A DNA stretch of 64,000 bases from Rodentibacter haemolyticus (GTDB taxonomy: Bacteria; Pseudomonadota; Gammaproteobacteria; Enterobacterales; Pasteurellaceae), in assembly GCF_015356115.1 (NCBI RefSeq), contig NZ_CP063056.1, positions 496,001 to 560,000 of the forward strand, given 5' to 3'. The notes under the pieces were generated by a model. The model saw only the letters and a list, made by a program, of their open reading frames with translations, was not told the DNA's origin and made no database searches. Within the stretch, counting starts at the first letter, position 1, and the number at the start of each line of letters is the position of its first letter. A program made the position numbers and the translations under genes. Below are positions 9,457-18,908 of the stretch, in pieces.

Positions 9457-10731
9457 TCAGTCATTTTGCGCTTTCAAAAACGGCAATAACGAAATTGCAA
9501 TACCTGCGGCACAAAAAGCGATAAAAACGAAAAAGCCACGCCAATGAAAATACTGCATAACTAATGCGAGAGGATAGCCGGCAATCGCAGCACCAAGATA
9601 AGCAAATAGCCCGATAAATCCGGTTGCGACTCCGGGTGTTTTTTTATGGGAGCACTCGGCAGCGGCCATACCAATTAACATTTGAGGGCCGAAAATAAAA
9701 AATCCTACGATAAAAAATAAGGTAACTTGTAGAATGTAATTTTCTTTCGGTAACAACCATAATGCGGTAATAGAAAGGAAAATGCCGATTGCAAAAATCA
9801 ATGCCATTGGTCCGCGGTTACTGGAAAATAAACGATCCGATCCCCAGCCGGCGACCAGCGATCCTAAAATCCCCCCAACTTCAAATACCGCTAATGCACT
9901 ATTCGCCGACACGAGGTCATAATGATGTTTTTCGGTGAGATAAATGTTTCCCCAATCATTAATTGCGGTACGTACGATATACACCAATGTATAACTCAAT
10001 GCGAGCAACCAAATATATTTATTCAGAAAAACATAATGACGTAGTATTTTTCGCCAACTTAGATAAGGGGCAACCTTTTCCTGAGTGAGTTCTAATTTAT
10101 CATCACGCCAATGACCGACACTCGGTAATCCCATTGATTCCGGCGTATTGCGTAATCGCCATAACAAAAAGAGACCGATAAAAATCGCTAAACCACCGAC
10201 AATCACAAAACCATCACGCCAACTACAATGCAATATTACATAACCAATCACTAAAGGGGTAAGCGCCCCGCCCACATTGTGTGCCGTATTCCAAATCGAC
10301 CACCAACGCCCACGTTCGTTACGTGAATACCAAGTGGTCAGCAATTTTGAACAAGCAGGCCAGCCCCACCCTTGAAACCAAGCGTTCGCCACCCAAAGTG
10401 CGGTGAAAAACAATACGGAATCGGATAACCCGAAAAAAATATTCATGATCCCTGTCATCATCAAACCGATAGCCATAAAATAACGTGGGTTGGCTTTATC
10501 GGAAAAAATACCGGAGAAAAACTTGGAAAAGCCGTATGTAATATAAAACAATGTCGCCATCAACCCAATATCGCTTTTATCAACACCAAGCACGGTGATC
10601 ATTTCCGGTACGGCGAAATTAAAGCTTTTACGTGTAAGATAAAAACCGGCATAACCAAGATACATTGCAAACATCAAATGTACTCGCCAATAGCCATAAG
10701 TGCGGTCGATTTCCGGGGTAAATTTGCTCAT
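9457..10731 (-). CDS. uhpC: hexose-phosphate sensor/transporter-like protein UhpC
   Basis: MFS protein of the organophosphate:phosphate antiporter family, 424 residues with about 12 membrane segments. The family signature region GWGWPACSKLLTTWYSRNERGRWWSIWNTAHNVGGALTP is conserved. It is third in a compact leftward operon after uhpA and uhpB (2-base gap), which identifies it as UhpC. In E. coli, UhpC binds external glucose-6-phosphate and activates the UhpB kinase rather than acting as main importer; the importer UhpT is encoded separately at 20313-21701. Confidence 0.9.
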   Translation of the reverse strand: MSKFTPEIDRTYGYWRVHLMFAMYLGYAGFYLTRKSFNFAVPEMITVLGVDKSDIGLMATLFYITYGFSKFFSGIFSDKANPRYFMAIGLMMTGIMNIFFGLSDSVLFFTALWVANAWFQGWGWPACSKLLTTWYSRNERGRWWSIWNTAHNVGGALTPLVIGYVILHCSWRDGFVIVGGLAIFIGLFLLWRLRNTPESMGLPSVGHWRDDKLELTQEKVAPYLSWRKILRHYVFLNKYIWLLALSYTLVYIVRTAINDWGNIYLTEKHHYDLVSANSALAVFEVGGILGSLVAGWGSDRLFSSNRGPMALIFAIGIFLSITALWLLPKENYILQVTLFFIVGFFIFGPQMLIGMAAAECSHKKTPGVATGFIGLFAYLGAAIAGYPLALVMQYFHWRGFFVFIAFCAAGIAISLLPFLKAQND

Positions 10732-10733
10732 TT

Positions 10734-12245
10734 TTAAATCCTAGGCAAAGTAATCTTAATACAAGTACCGTGTTGATGCGGTGATGTCGTGCGCTCACGG
10801 GAAATCAATTGAAACGTCCCGCATAAAATATCAACCCGCTCTTGCATACCTTTCAAGCCAAAACCGTATTTTACGGAATCAGGCTGAAAGCCATTGCCGT
10901 TATCTTCAATCCATAGGTAGATCTTTTCTTGTATTTTGATTGAAATCTTCACCTTATCGGCATAAGCGTATTTCACAATATTGTTTAACCCTTCTTGGCA
11001 TAGACGATAAAGGGTGATTTCTTCAATATGATTCAGTTGAACATTCTCTTCATTTTCCCAAAAAAGTGCGGTCGAAATACCGTGAGTTTTTAAATCCAGT
11101 TCTAAAAATAGGTTTTGGATCGCTTGATGTAATGATAAATCATCTAACATTTTCGGGCGAAGACGATTGAGTAAGCCTTTTGTCGTGTCATAAATATTAA
11201 GCGAAAGCTGCTCAATGGTATGGCTGACTTTTTCTATTTTTTGCGATTGTTCAAGGCGTTTCATAATAGAAGCTTGAGTACGAATTGCCGTGATGTTTTG
11301 TCCGATTTCATCATGTAATTCACGTGAAATTTGTTGGCGGATCGCTTCTTCCGTATTGATGAGTTTACGGGTTAAATCACGATTTCTCGTCAGTTCCGAA
11401 GTTAAATTTCGGTTTAAATCACGTTGATATTGAACCGCAAGCCCTAAAAAAATCCCCGTGATGGTTTGTGCTGAAATGGATAGAAATAAATCCGTTAATT
11501 CGCCTCGAGAAAAATGTCCGATTGAAGCGATTAACGTAATGCTATTAAGCAGCGTGCCCAAAATCGCCCCTTGCCAACCGTAATAATAGGCAAGCAGGAT
11601 AATCGGAATAGAAAGGAAAAATAAAGCAAAGCGGTGAAATTCTTCCGGCGTATAGATCTGAATAAAAATATTAATTAAAAACAATAAGATATAAATCAAA
11701 ATATGTTTTGTGCGTAAAGAAATCGGTTTATGCGCCAATTTTGCCGTGAGTGGAATCCAATGACGTTTAAATAAATATTCATTTCCTAAAAAACAAACGG
11801 GAACAATCAACAGCATACCGGTTAAGGCAGTGAGAAAAGTGTAGAAAAAAGGCTGCGATAGCGCCATGCCAATCAATCCATTGAATACACTCACCCCTAG
11901 TGCCAATACACCTTGCACGGCAAGTTTTCGTCTTTCATTACCTTGATAATATTCGCGCATAATGGCGGTAATGGGTAAGCTACAAACACTTAGAATTATC
12001 GCCGAAAAATAATCCTCTTCCGGTGAGGCATACATAAGCAATGCGAATACGCAAACTTCCGCTCCATAGCTAACAAACCAAAATATTTTCGGGGTATGTA
12101 GATTAATCCCCAAACGCAGGGCAAAAGGCAAAAATAGTAATGCCAATAAAGCATTACCTAGCAAATAATCTGAAATCGCCCACATTGCAAAGTAGGCGCA
12201 AAACATCATTATTCCCCCGCAAAGGTAAGCGATAAGAGACTTCAT
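10734..12245 (-). CDS. uhpB: sensor histidine kinase UhpB
   Basis: Membrane histidine kinase of 503 residues. About eight hydrophobic segments occupy the first 270 residues, followed by a HisKA_3 dimerisation domain with the phosphorylated His in SRELHDEIGQNITAIR, and an ATPase domain with LYRLCQEGLNNIVKYA (N box) and the glycine-rich WIEDNGNGF and FGLKGMQERV motifs. It works with UhpC as membrane partner and UhpA as response regulator to induce uhpT on external hexose phosphates. It is separated from uhpA by 2 bases, so the genes are co-transcribed. Confidence 0.93.
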   Translation of the reverse strand: MKSLIAYLCGGIMMFCAYFAMWAISDYLLGNALLALLFLPFALRLGINLHTPKIFWFVSYGAEVCVFALLMYASPEEDYFSAIILSVCSLPITAIMREYYQGNERRKLAVQGVLALGVSVFNGLIGMALSQPFFYTFLTALTGMLLIVPVCFLGNEYLFKRHWIPLTAKLAHKPISLRTKHILIYILLFLINIFIQIYTPEEFHRFALFFLSIPIILLAYYYGWQGAILGTLLNSITLIASIGHFSRGELTDLFLSISAQTITGIFLGLAVQYQRDLNRNLTSELTRNRDLTRKLINTEEAIRQQISRELHDEIGQNITAIRTQASIMKRLEQSQKIEKVSHTIEQLSLNIYDTTKGLLNRLRPKMLDDLSLHQAIQNLFLELDLKTHGISTALFWENEENVQLNHIEEITLYRLCQEGLNNIVKYAYADKVKISIKIQEKIYLWIEDNGNGFQPDSVKYGFGLKGMQERVDILCGTFQLISRERTTSPHQHGTCIKITLPRI

Positions 12246-12247
12246 TG

Positions 12248-12850
12248 CTAATGATATTGATGAAATAGATTTGTCAATTCAACATTATTTTTCACATCTA
12301 ATTTGCTCATAATATTGGCACGATGGGCATGAATCGTTTTAAAACTTACGCCTAATTTTTCCCCGACTTCTTTTACTTCAAGTCCCTGACTTAGCAACTC
12401 ACAAATTTGCAATTCACGTTTGGTTAATTGCTCCAACGGATTATGATTGCGGTTCGAGACTAATTTCGCCATTAATTCCGGCATTAAATACACACCACCG
12501 GCGTTCACCGTTCTCACGGCTTGAATTAATTCATCAGGGCTACAACGTTTACTTAAATAACCTTTTGCCCCAAGTTCCAACGCTTTTCTAACGATCATTT
12601 CACTGTCATTCACGCTAAGCATAATGCAATGAATACCAGAAGGCAGGCTTTTTAATAATTCCAATCCGCTTTCATCAGGCATTGAAATATCAATAATACA
12701 AACATCGGCTTTCGTACCCGGTAGATTTTGACGGGTTTCTTTTGCAGAACCGAACTCACCGACCACTTCTATATCCGATTCCAGTGAAAGGAGTTGTGCA
12801 AATCCTGATCGCACGATGATATGATCATCAATAACAGCTACCTTTATCAT
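12248..12850 (-). CDS. uhpA: response regulator UhpA (NarL/LuxR family)
   Basis: Two-domain response regulator of 200 residues: receiver domain with acidic pocket D8/D9, phosphoacceptor D54 in IIDISMPDESG and K103-type lysine in GYLSKRCSP; then a LuxR-type helix-turn-helix (LTKRELQICELLSQG ... SFKTIHAHRANIMSKL). Expected to activate uhpT. The first 76 codons and the upstream region occur a second time at 19976-20286, so the gene marks one edge of the sulfatase insertion. An inverted uptake-signal terminator lies directly upstream. Confidence 0.95.
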   Translation of the reverse strand: MIKVAVIDDHIIVRSGFAQLLSLESDIEVVGEFGSAKETRQNLPGTKADVCIIDISMPDESGLELLKSLPSGIHCIMLSVNDSEMIVRKALELGAKGYLSKRCSPDELIQAVRTVNAGGVYLMPELMAKLVSNRNHNPLEQLTKRELQICELLSQGLEVKEVGEKLGVSFKTIHAHRANIMSKLDVKNNVELTNLFHQYH

Positions 12851-12933
12851 TGTAACGTTCCTCTTTTTAAGGAGGCGAATTGTAGCATTTGGAAAAAGTG
12901 CGGTAAAAACTTTTTCAGTTTCGACCGCACTTT
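12623..12933. repeat. 311-bp direct repeat, copy 1 (inside uhpA)
   Basis: Contains the 5' part of uhpA, its ribosome binding site and the paired uptake-signal terminator. It is nearly identical in sequence and equal in length to 19976-20286, with about half a dozen substitutions seen (for example accaga/accgga and aacgttcc/aacattcc). The two copies are offset by exactly 7353 bases and in the same orientation. Everything between them is the sulfatase island. Confidence 0.95.
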
Positions 12934-12936
12934 TTT
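12893..12936. terminator. inverted uptake-signal pair, terminator
   Basis: AAAAAGTGCGGT and ACCGCACTTTTTT face each other over about 20 bases, giving a stem with a T-run on both sides. It lies between the end of the mutarotase pseudogene and uhpA on the minus strand. Inverted pairs of the uptake signal commonly serve as intrinsic terminators in Haemophilus. Confidence 0.75.
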
Positions 12937-12962
12937 AGCCAATTTCGTCATCCAAATTTTTT

Positions 12963-12998
12963 CTGAGCGACTCCTTTAAAAGTTGGACTAATCCCCAA
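12963..12998. mobile_element. possible IS3-family end remnant
   Basis: The stretch GACTCCTTTAAAAGTTGGAC resembles the ends of IS3/IS150-type elements (CCCCAAAAGTTGG...) and the better-preserved end at about 26104-26128. It is only 30 bases outside repeat copy 1, at the edge of the sulfatase island. No transposase gene is nearby. This is based on likeness only. Confidence 0.3.
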
Positions 12999-13039
12999 CC
13001 TATTATAAGAAGTATTTTTTAGAAAAACGCAATGAAACC

Positions 13040-13861
13040 TTACCCCCCAACCGAAATATCCACTTCAAGCTGCTCCCCGAACCGCAACGGTTAACTTAAG
13101 CGGGCGGTTTCAAGGCAGACCATTGTTTGATATGCCGTTTCGCTCATTGCACTTGTTGGCTTGTGCCACGGGTTCCAGAGTACCAATTCGCCGGCGTGAT
13201 GATGTTCAAGGCGGATTTGGCGTTGAAATTGGTGGTCGATAATGTGGTTGGTTTGGCGGCTCATCGGGTCAATGCAGTAAATGTAATCGACATTTTCGCC
13301 AATCGTGCGGCGGCTTGGCACGCTTTCCTGCTGTCCGGTCAGGCTGTTAAAGCATTGAGTCGGCAGCAGTTCGATTTCCGTTTGGGCAATGTCGCCAAGG
13401 TTAAAATAGCTATGCAGAGCAACCTGTGCCGCTTGCCGTCCGTAATGGGTAAAGGTTAGGCGGCATTTGTCGCTAAAGGTCATCGTCATTTTTGCTTCGA
13501 TAATGACTTGCTCGTCAAACAACGCGAAAACCAACCGCACTTTTTCTGCTTCGATCCGATAGTCGTCCAGCTGCCATAGGCGTAACCTTGCCGTACCGTG
13601 TGCTGGCTGTTGGCTTGAGCCAAATCACGGATAACAAATCGGCACGCCGCCACGAATTGCCGTGCCTAATTTAAACGGTTCGATTTCACTTAGCCAAAAC
13701 AGATCACGATTTTCCCCTTTCGGCTGCCAGCTTAATAGTTGAGCCCCTTGCAGAGCGATTTTTGCCGTGCCGATAGAATGGGATAAATGCAGCACGGGAA
13801 TATCGTTGTAATGATAAAGCTCCAGTTCGTGGGCAAGCGTAATGACTTTTTTAATGTTCAT
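13040..13861 (-). pseudogene. D-hexose-6-phosphate mutarotase (YeaD-type), two in-frame stops
   Basis: Aldose-1-epimerase family, 273 codons from ATG 13861 to TAA 13040-13042. Two internal stops interrupt one unbroken frame. TGA at 13625-13627 replaces the Trp codon of the conserved CYPWFG motif (GGVPICYP-stop-FG). TAA at 13091-13093 follows ETARLS and precedes a further 16 family-like residues (PLRFGEQLEVDISVGG). Other conserved parts are intact (HSYFNLGD, VDYIYC, LVLWNPWHKPTSAMSE). The start overlaps the end of the maturase gene by 11 bases, so it was the last gene of the sulfatase operon, presumably interconverting anomers of the released sugar or sugar phosphate. Confidence 0.9.
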
Positions 13862-14990
13862 TGGATTTAACTCCTTGAATTTGTTGACACATTTGTTGCA
13901 TATAAGGGGCGGTTTGGCGGAAAAAATAACGGTAAGATTGGCATAAATAGTTATGTTTTTCCGTTTCATTTTCAAGCGGCACAAAGCGATGTTTCGGGCA
14001 ACCGCCGTAGCATAACGGTTTAAATTCGCATTGGCGGCAATGAGCGTCCAACGCTGCTTTTTGTTCGCCGAATTGTTGCTGTTGGGGCGATTGAACAATC
14101 TCCGCCAGCGGTTGATGATTTAAATTACCCAGTCGGTAATCGGGATAGACATAATGATCGCAGGCATACACATCGCCATTGGCTTCCACCACCAAGGATT
14201 TTCCGCAAACGGGCTGATAAATGCAGCTGCTTGATGGGTAGCCCAGCCATTGCCCGAGCAGGTTATCAAATTCCAGCACAAAAATCCGCCCGACATCTTC
14301 CTGATACCATTGTTGAAACACATCAAATAAAAACTGCCCGTAGCCGTTTTGCGGCACGGAAAAATCGGTTACGTGATTGCCGATCCGCTCCACGACCGGA
14401 ATAAACTGCATAAAGGTTGAACCTAGTTTTTTTAAGGCAAGATAGGTTTCTTTGCCCTTTTGCCAATTCTGTGCATTTACCACCGTGAGCGTATTAAAAT
14501 CCACCTGATATTGCTGCAATAATGCCATTGCCCGCACTGCTTTTTCAAAGGTCGGGTTGCCGTTGGCGGTAATGCGATAGCGGTTATGCACCGCACTTAA
14601 ACCGTCAATGGATAAGCCGATTAAAAATTGATGTTGCTTGAAAAATGCCGCCCATTGTGCGTTTAAGGCAATGCCGTTGGTTTGAAAGGCGTTGCTGATG
14701 AGTTTGCCTTTGGCAAATTCTTGCTGAAAATCGACCGCTCTTTTGAAGAAATCCAGCCCCAATAATGTCGGCTCGCCGCCTTGCCAGACAAATTCCACCC
14801 GATTGCCCGGCTGGGATTGTATGTAGTTTTTAATATAATTTTTCAGGGTATCGGGCGACATAAAGGGCGTTTTTTCGCCGAAATAGAGGGATTTTTCCAG
14901 ATAAAAACAGTATTCGCACTGAATATTGCAATGGAAGCTGCTTGGCTTTGCCATTAGGCGAAAATCGGGACGGGGGGTAAAAAAGGACAT
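13851..14990 (-). CDS. anaerobic sulfatase-maturating enzyme (radical SAM, SPASM)
   Basis: Radical-SAM protein of 379 residues that converts the active-site Cys or Ser of a sulfatase to formylglycine without oxygen. It has the cluster motif CNIQCEYCFYL (CxxxCxxC), the GGEPTLLG motif, and a C-terminal SPASM region with two further cluster sites (CGKSLVVEANGDVYACDHY and CRQCEFKPLCYGGCPKHR). It lies two genes below the Cys-type sulfatase, in the same operon, which is the usual pairing. It starts 3 bases after the regulator stop and overlaps the mutarotase start. Confidence 0.92.
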   Translation of the reverse strand: MSFFTPRPDFRLMAKPSSFHCNIQCEYCFYLEKSLYFGEKTPFMSPDTLKNYIKNYIQSQPGNRVEFVWQGGEPTLLGLDFFKRAVDFQQEFAKGKLISNAFQTNGIALNAQWAAFFKQHQFLIGLSIDGLSAVHNRYRITANGNPTFEKAVRAMALLQQYQVDFNTLTVVNAQNWQKGKETYLALKKLGSTFMQFIPVVERIGNHVTDFSVPQNGYGQFLFDVFQQWYQEDVGRIFVLEFDNLLGQWLGYPSSSCIYQPVCGKSLVVEANGDVYACDHYVYPDYRLGNLNHQPLAEIVQSPQQQQFGEQKAALDAHCRQCEFKPLCYGGCPKHRFVPLENETEKHNYLCQSYRYFFRQTAPYMQQMCQQIQGVKSNEH

Positions 14991-14993
14991 TGG

Positions 14994-15650
14994 TTATTTT
15001 CCCCGTTGCTGTTGGGGGAAGAGATCGGTAAACAAGCCTTTTTGTTTTAGCTCTTTGCCAATGCGAATGGCGGTTTCTGTTTCGCAGCCTGCATATTCGG
15101 CGATTTCACGGTAAGTCCAATTATAATAAGGGAAATTGGTGGTTAAAAAATAAAGGCTATCGATCACACGATCAAGGGTGCGTAAATAGGCACTTTTCGC
15201 CAATCGCTGCTCCGCTTCGCGTAATTCTTTCGCCAAGGTTTGCAATAAAAATCGGCTTAATTCATTATTGTGCAGGAAAAATTGCTCGATATTATCCGGC
15301 TTGATTTGAGTTAATTCGGCATCAATCAACACTTTCGCATTGCAATGATAGTGCTGATCGTCCTGCCCGAATAACGTGCGGAAGCCGAAATAATCCCCTT
15401 GGCAATAAAGCCGCACCAAACTTTCTTTGCCGTTATCCAAGGTGTGATACAGCCCGACCAGCCCGGCGTTGAGATAATAAAAAACGTGGGCGGTCTCCCC
15501 CTGATTATAAATTGACGTGCCTTTTTTCATTTGGTGCAAATGATTAAGACGGCAATGGGTCAGGTTGTTCGGCAAAAGGTAAGGGGCAGTCATCATCAAT
15601 AATCCTGTTAAGTCAAAAGTGCGGTCGAAATTTAAGATATTTTTCAGCAT
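14994..15650 (-). CDS. Crp/Fnr-family transcriptional regulator
   Basis: Protein of 218 residues with a cyclic-nucleotide-binding-like beta-roll (KKGTSIYNQGETAHVFYYLNAGLVGLY ... LYCQGDYFGFRTLFG) and a C-terminal winged helix (YREIAEYAGCETETAIRIGKELKQKGLF). It has no Fnr-type N-terminal cysteine cluster. ATG codons further in (MMTAPYL) could also be the start. It is embedded in the sulfatase operon, so it probably controls that operon; a CRP-like site lies upstream of the symporter at 18909-18924. The inducer is unknown. Confidence 0.8.
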   Translation of the reverse strand: MLKNILNFDRTFDLTGLLMMTAPYLLPNNLTHCRLNHLHQMKKGTSIYNQGETAHVFYYLNAGLVGLYHTLDNGKESLVRLYCQGDYFGFRTLFGQDDQHYHCNAKVLIDAELTQIKPDNIEQFFLHNNELSRFLLQTLAKELREAEQRLAKSAYLRTLDRVIDSLYFLTTNFPYYNWTYREIAEYAGCETETAIRIGKELKQKGLFTDLFPQQQRGK

Positions 15651-15703
15651 TATAAATAATCACAAATGCACAAAAATAATATTTTGTGCATTTGTCTCAT
15701 CGC

Positions 15704-17149
15704 TTAAATCTCATTGATAATACGATATACCCAATTCTCCAGCGGATCATTTAATTTTTTCATTTCCTGCCGCATTTCTTCCAGCATTTCCTGTTTAATC
15801 GCCCGATAACGTTCGTCATAAAACAGGTTGTGCATTTCTTGCGGATCTTGGCGGATGTCGTAGAGTTCGCATAGATCGGTGGCGTTGAACACCAATTTAT
15901 AATCCTTACGCCGCCACATTCGTTGCTCAAAATAGACAAAATGACCGGCAAGCTGCCCTAATATGCCTTTGCGGTTATTTGCCCGATTTTCACGCACAAT
16001 CGGTAACAGGCTTTCGCCTTCAAAGGCTTGCGGGATCGGCTGCTTGGCGATGTCGTAAACCGTTGATGTTAAATCGTGCAGATAGACCAGATTGTCATCT
16101 TGTTTATTCACCCGTGTGGCTTGCGGATCTCGAACGATCAAAGGGATATTGTAGGTGGTGTCGAACATAAATTCGCCTTTTTCAATCATTCGATGAGCCC
16201 CCATTGCATCGCCGTGATCGGCGGTGGCGACAATAAAGGTTTGTTCATCAATGCCTTTTTCCGCCAGATAATCCAGCAATTCGCCAATGGCATCATCAAT
16301 TAAGCTGATGTAGCCCCAGAACTTCGTGATCACTTCTTTCCAGCGTGCTTCATCGGCTTCCCACATTCCCCACATTTTTGAAATGGTGCGGAAATGCCCC
16401 GGTTTGTTCTCAAGCGGTTTAAAAAAGCTTTCGTCCAGTACCACGTCTTCGGGATTGTACATTGAATAGTAAGGCTCCGGCACAATGCACGGGGTATGCG
16501 GCCCCCAGAAGTTGATCCAAGTGAAAAACGGCTTATCTTCCGCTAGGGATTGATCGATATATTTTTTCGCTTCATCAATAATAAAATAAGGAATGGTTTG
16601 CTCTTTTGTGCCGGATAGCAAACCGCATAATTCCTGCACCCGTAAATGCGGATTGTCGCCAAAATAGGCACGGCTGACTTCAGGAATCTCGTAGCCTTTT
16701 TCAAGCAGCCATTCGTGGTAACGGTTGGAATGGGTCGGCGGTTGGTTAAACACCAAATTTTTATACACGCCGCTGCCCGGATAGCCGTAGCCGTCAAAAT
16801 TATGCCCTTTGATGTCATAATCTTCCGGTACGGATTTTGTGCCAACGTGCCATTTTCCCACTACATAACAGTTATAGCCGTCCAGTTTGGCGATATTCGG
16901 GGCTTGGCGGCTGATTTCGCCCGTGCCGCCTTTTTCGCCGTTTTTGATAATACCATGGGAAGACGGCATTAAGCCGGTAAACAAGGACGTGCGTGCCGGC
17001 CCGCACACTGAAGCCGGCGTAAACGCATTATTGAAGCGGATGCCCTGCTCGGCAAGGCGATCCAGATTAGGTGTTTTGACGATATGATGCCCATATGTGC
17101 CGAGCATATCCTTACGAACCTGATCCAACAGAATATACATTATATTCAT
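15704..17149 (-). CDS. Cys-type sulfatase (YidJ-like)
   Basis: Alkaline-phosphatase-superfamily sulfatase of 481 residues. The sulfatase signature C-x-P-x-R appears as CGPAR starting at Cys49 (PASVCGPARTSLFTG), so the active-site residue is Cys converted to formylglycine. Metal and substrate residues are visible in ILLDQVRKD near the start, GKWHVG near residue 100 and TADHGDAMGAH near 315. No signal peptide is seen, so it would act in the cytoplasm on an imported sulfated sugar, in agreement with the adjoining symporter (TAATG stop-start overlap). E. coli YidJ-YidK is a similar pair. The sugar substrate is not identifiable from sequence. Confidence 0.9.
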   Translation of the reverse strand: MNIMYILLDQVRKDMLGTYGHHIVKTPNLDRLAEQGIRFNNAFTPASVCGPARTSLFTGLMPSSHGIIKNGEKGGTGEISRQAPNIAKLDGYNCYVVGKWHVGTKSVPEDYDIKGHNFDGYGYPGSGVYKNLVFNQPPTHSNRYHEWLLEKGYEIPEVSRAYFGDNPHLRVQELCGLLSGTKEQTIPYFIIDEAKKYIDQSLAEDKPFFTWINFWGPHTPCIVPEPYYSMYNPEDVVLDESFFKPLENKPGHFRTISKMWGMWEADEARWKEVITKFWGYISLIDDAIGELLDYLAEKGIDEQTFIVATADHGDAMGAHRMIEKGEFMFDTTYNIPLIVRDPQATRVNKQDDNLVYLHDLTSTVYDIAKQPIPQAFEGESLLPIVRENRANNRKGILGQLAGHFVYFEQRMWRRKDYKLVFNATDLCELYDIRQDPQEMHNLFYDERYRAIKQEMLEEMRQEMKKLNDPLENWVYRIINEI

Positions 17150-18825
17150 TATTTAGCCCCTTTTTTTGCCATTAATACCACCAACAGTTGCAACACGGCA
17201 TAAATGCCTAAAATGAGCAACGGCTGACCGCTTGCAGAAGCAAGCCCTAGCGGAGAAAGTAAAATATGCAATGCGATTAAGCCTAGCACTAAGGAAGCCA
17301 CGGTCATCGGGGCATAACGCCACGGGGTGAGATCCACGCCGTCTTTGTTCTCTTTGCTTTCTTGGTAAGGTTCACGTTTTAGGAACTGCCCTAGCACTAA
17401 CATCACCACCACATCAAACACAAACAATGCCGCCATTACATACACGAAATTCACTTTAACATTAAATACCCAAACGATAGAGAAATAAAGCACAACGTGT
17501 AATAACAAGGCAATGCGGGCGGCAAGTCCGGACACGGTTTTGTTAAACAAGCCCACGGCGAAAAGTGCGACAATCGGAATGTTCACAAAGCCGGCAAAGC
17601 GTTTGGTTAATAGGAAAATGCCGTCTGTGCCGAACATTAACAACGGCCCGATGATCATTGTTAATACCGCCATTACCGCTGACACTTTTTTCGCGTGGCG
17701 GATCAATTCCTGTTCGGAGAAAGTTTTTTTGCTGATCGACGGCAATAAATCTTTGCAGTAAATGGTTGCCGCTGAATTTAAGAAAGAGTTAAAGGTACTT
17801 AAAATTGCCCCGAATAGTGCGGCAATAAAGAAGCCTTGTAAAAAGGTTGGCAATACACGGTTTACCAAGGTCGGATATGACGCGTCCATCGGCTCTACGC
17901 TGTCGCCTAAAATATGGAAACTTAATAAGCCGGGTAAGTTTAAGATAATCGGTAAGGTTAATAGGAAGAGTGCTGCAATTAAAATCCCTTTTTGACCCGC
18001 TTGTAAATCTCTCGCCCCCAAGGCACGTTGCACAATGGCTTGGTTGGTGGTCCAATAGAAGAAATTGACGATTAAAATACCGGTAAACATCGCCTGCCAA
18101 GGCACTGCATCATCAGCGCCGCCAATGGCGTTAAATTTTTCAATATGGTTATTGCCGATAATGCTTAACCCTTCGCTAAAGCTGCCGTTGCCGAGATAAA
18201 TCAAGGCAAAAATCGGCACAAGCAACGCTCCGATGACTAAAATCACGGCGTTGATCGTATCGGATACCGCCACCGCTTTTAAGCCGCCGAATACCGCATA
18301 CGCCGCCCCGACAATGCCGATTGCCACCACCGTATAAACAATGGATTCGGCATAGGTCAGCCCGAACACCGTTTCCAGATTGAAAATCTTATTGAAGGCG
18401 ATCGCACCGGTATAAAGTGCGGTCGGAATCACGATAAAAAGATAGAACACCAAAAATAGAGCCGACATTATCAGCCGTGTTTGGCGGTCAAAGCGATTTT
18501 CAAAAAATTCCGGAATGGTGGTGTAGCCGTTTTTAATGTATTTCGGCAACAGATAGAGAGCCAAAAAACACAACGGAATGACCGATTGCACCGTCCACGC
18601 AATAATCGAAAAATTGCCCTTATAAGAGACGGCATTCACGCCGATAAGCTGCTCCGTGGATAACGAAGTCAGCACCATTGAGCAGCCGATTACCAAGCCA
18701 CCCAAGCCTCGACCGGCTAAGAAATACCCCTTGGATGTGCTTAAATCATCATCTTTGGTTTTCTGCCACGAAATAAACCCCACAATGCCCGTTACGAGCA
18801 AAAAACTGACGATAGTCATCAACAT
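17149..18825 (-). CDS. SSS-family sodium/solute symporter (YidK-like)
   Basis: Sodium:solute symporter of 558 residues with about 14 membrane segments and the family features AGRGLGGLVIGCSMVLTSLSTEQLIG and AYAVFGGLKAVAVSDTINAVILV. The open frame reaches 18900, but ATG 18825 is preceded by GAGG with 8-base spacing and gives the normal N terminus (MLMTIVSFLLV). It is the first gene of the sulfatase operon and overlaps the sulfatase start, so it likely imports the sulfated substrate. The best functional parallel is E. coli YidK beside the YidJ sulfatase. Confidence 0.87.
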   Translation of the reverse strand: MLMTIVSFLLVTGIVGFISWQKTKDDDLSTSKGYFLAGRGLGGLVIGCSMVLTSLSTEQLIGVNAVSYKGNFSIIAWTVQSVIPLCFLALYLLPKYIKNGYTTIPEFFENRFDRQTRLIMSALFLVFYLFIVIPTALYTGAIAFNKIFNLETVFGLTYAESIVYTVVAIGIVGAAYAVFGGLKAVAVSDTINAVILVIGALLVPIFALIYLGNGSFSEGLSIIGNNHIEKFNAIGGADDAVPWQAMFTGILIVNFFYWTTNQAIVQRALGARDLQAGQKGILIAALFLLTLPIILNLPGLLSFHILGDSVEPMDASYPTLVNRVLPTFLQGFFIAALFGAILSTFNSFLNSAATIYCKDLLPSISKKTFSEQELIRHAKKVSAVMAVLTMIIGPLLMFGTDGIFLLTKRFAGFVNIPIVALFAVGLFNKTVSGLAARIALLLHVVLYFSIVWVFNVKVNFVYVMAALFVFDVVVMLVLGQFLKREPYQESKENKDGVDLTPWRYAPMTVASLVLGLIALHILLSPLGLASASGQPLLILGIYAVLQLLVVLMAKKGAK

Positions 18826-18908
18826 TTTGTTATCCTCGCTTGAAATGAATACGGCTTTAGCATAATGCAACGAAAAATAAACAATTATGACCATTATCAT
18901 AAATGCAA

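Noticed and set aside
9457..10731. UhpC gene as glycerol-3-phosphate transporter GlpT
   Set aside because: The same family, but position directly after uhpA-uhpB and no glpQ nearby favour UhpC.
13127..13459. Plus-strand ORF of 110 residues opposite the mutarotase
   Set aside because: The minus strand codes for clear mutarotase motifs over the same bases, so this is a shadow frame.
13625..13627. In-frame TGA in the mutarotase as selenocysteine or a recoded Trp codon
   Set aside because: The family has Trp, not Cys, at this place, no selenocysteine element is seen, and a second stop (TAA) further on shows ordinary decay.
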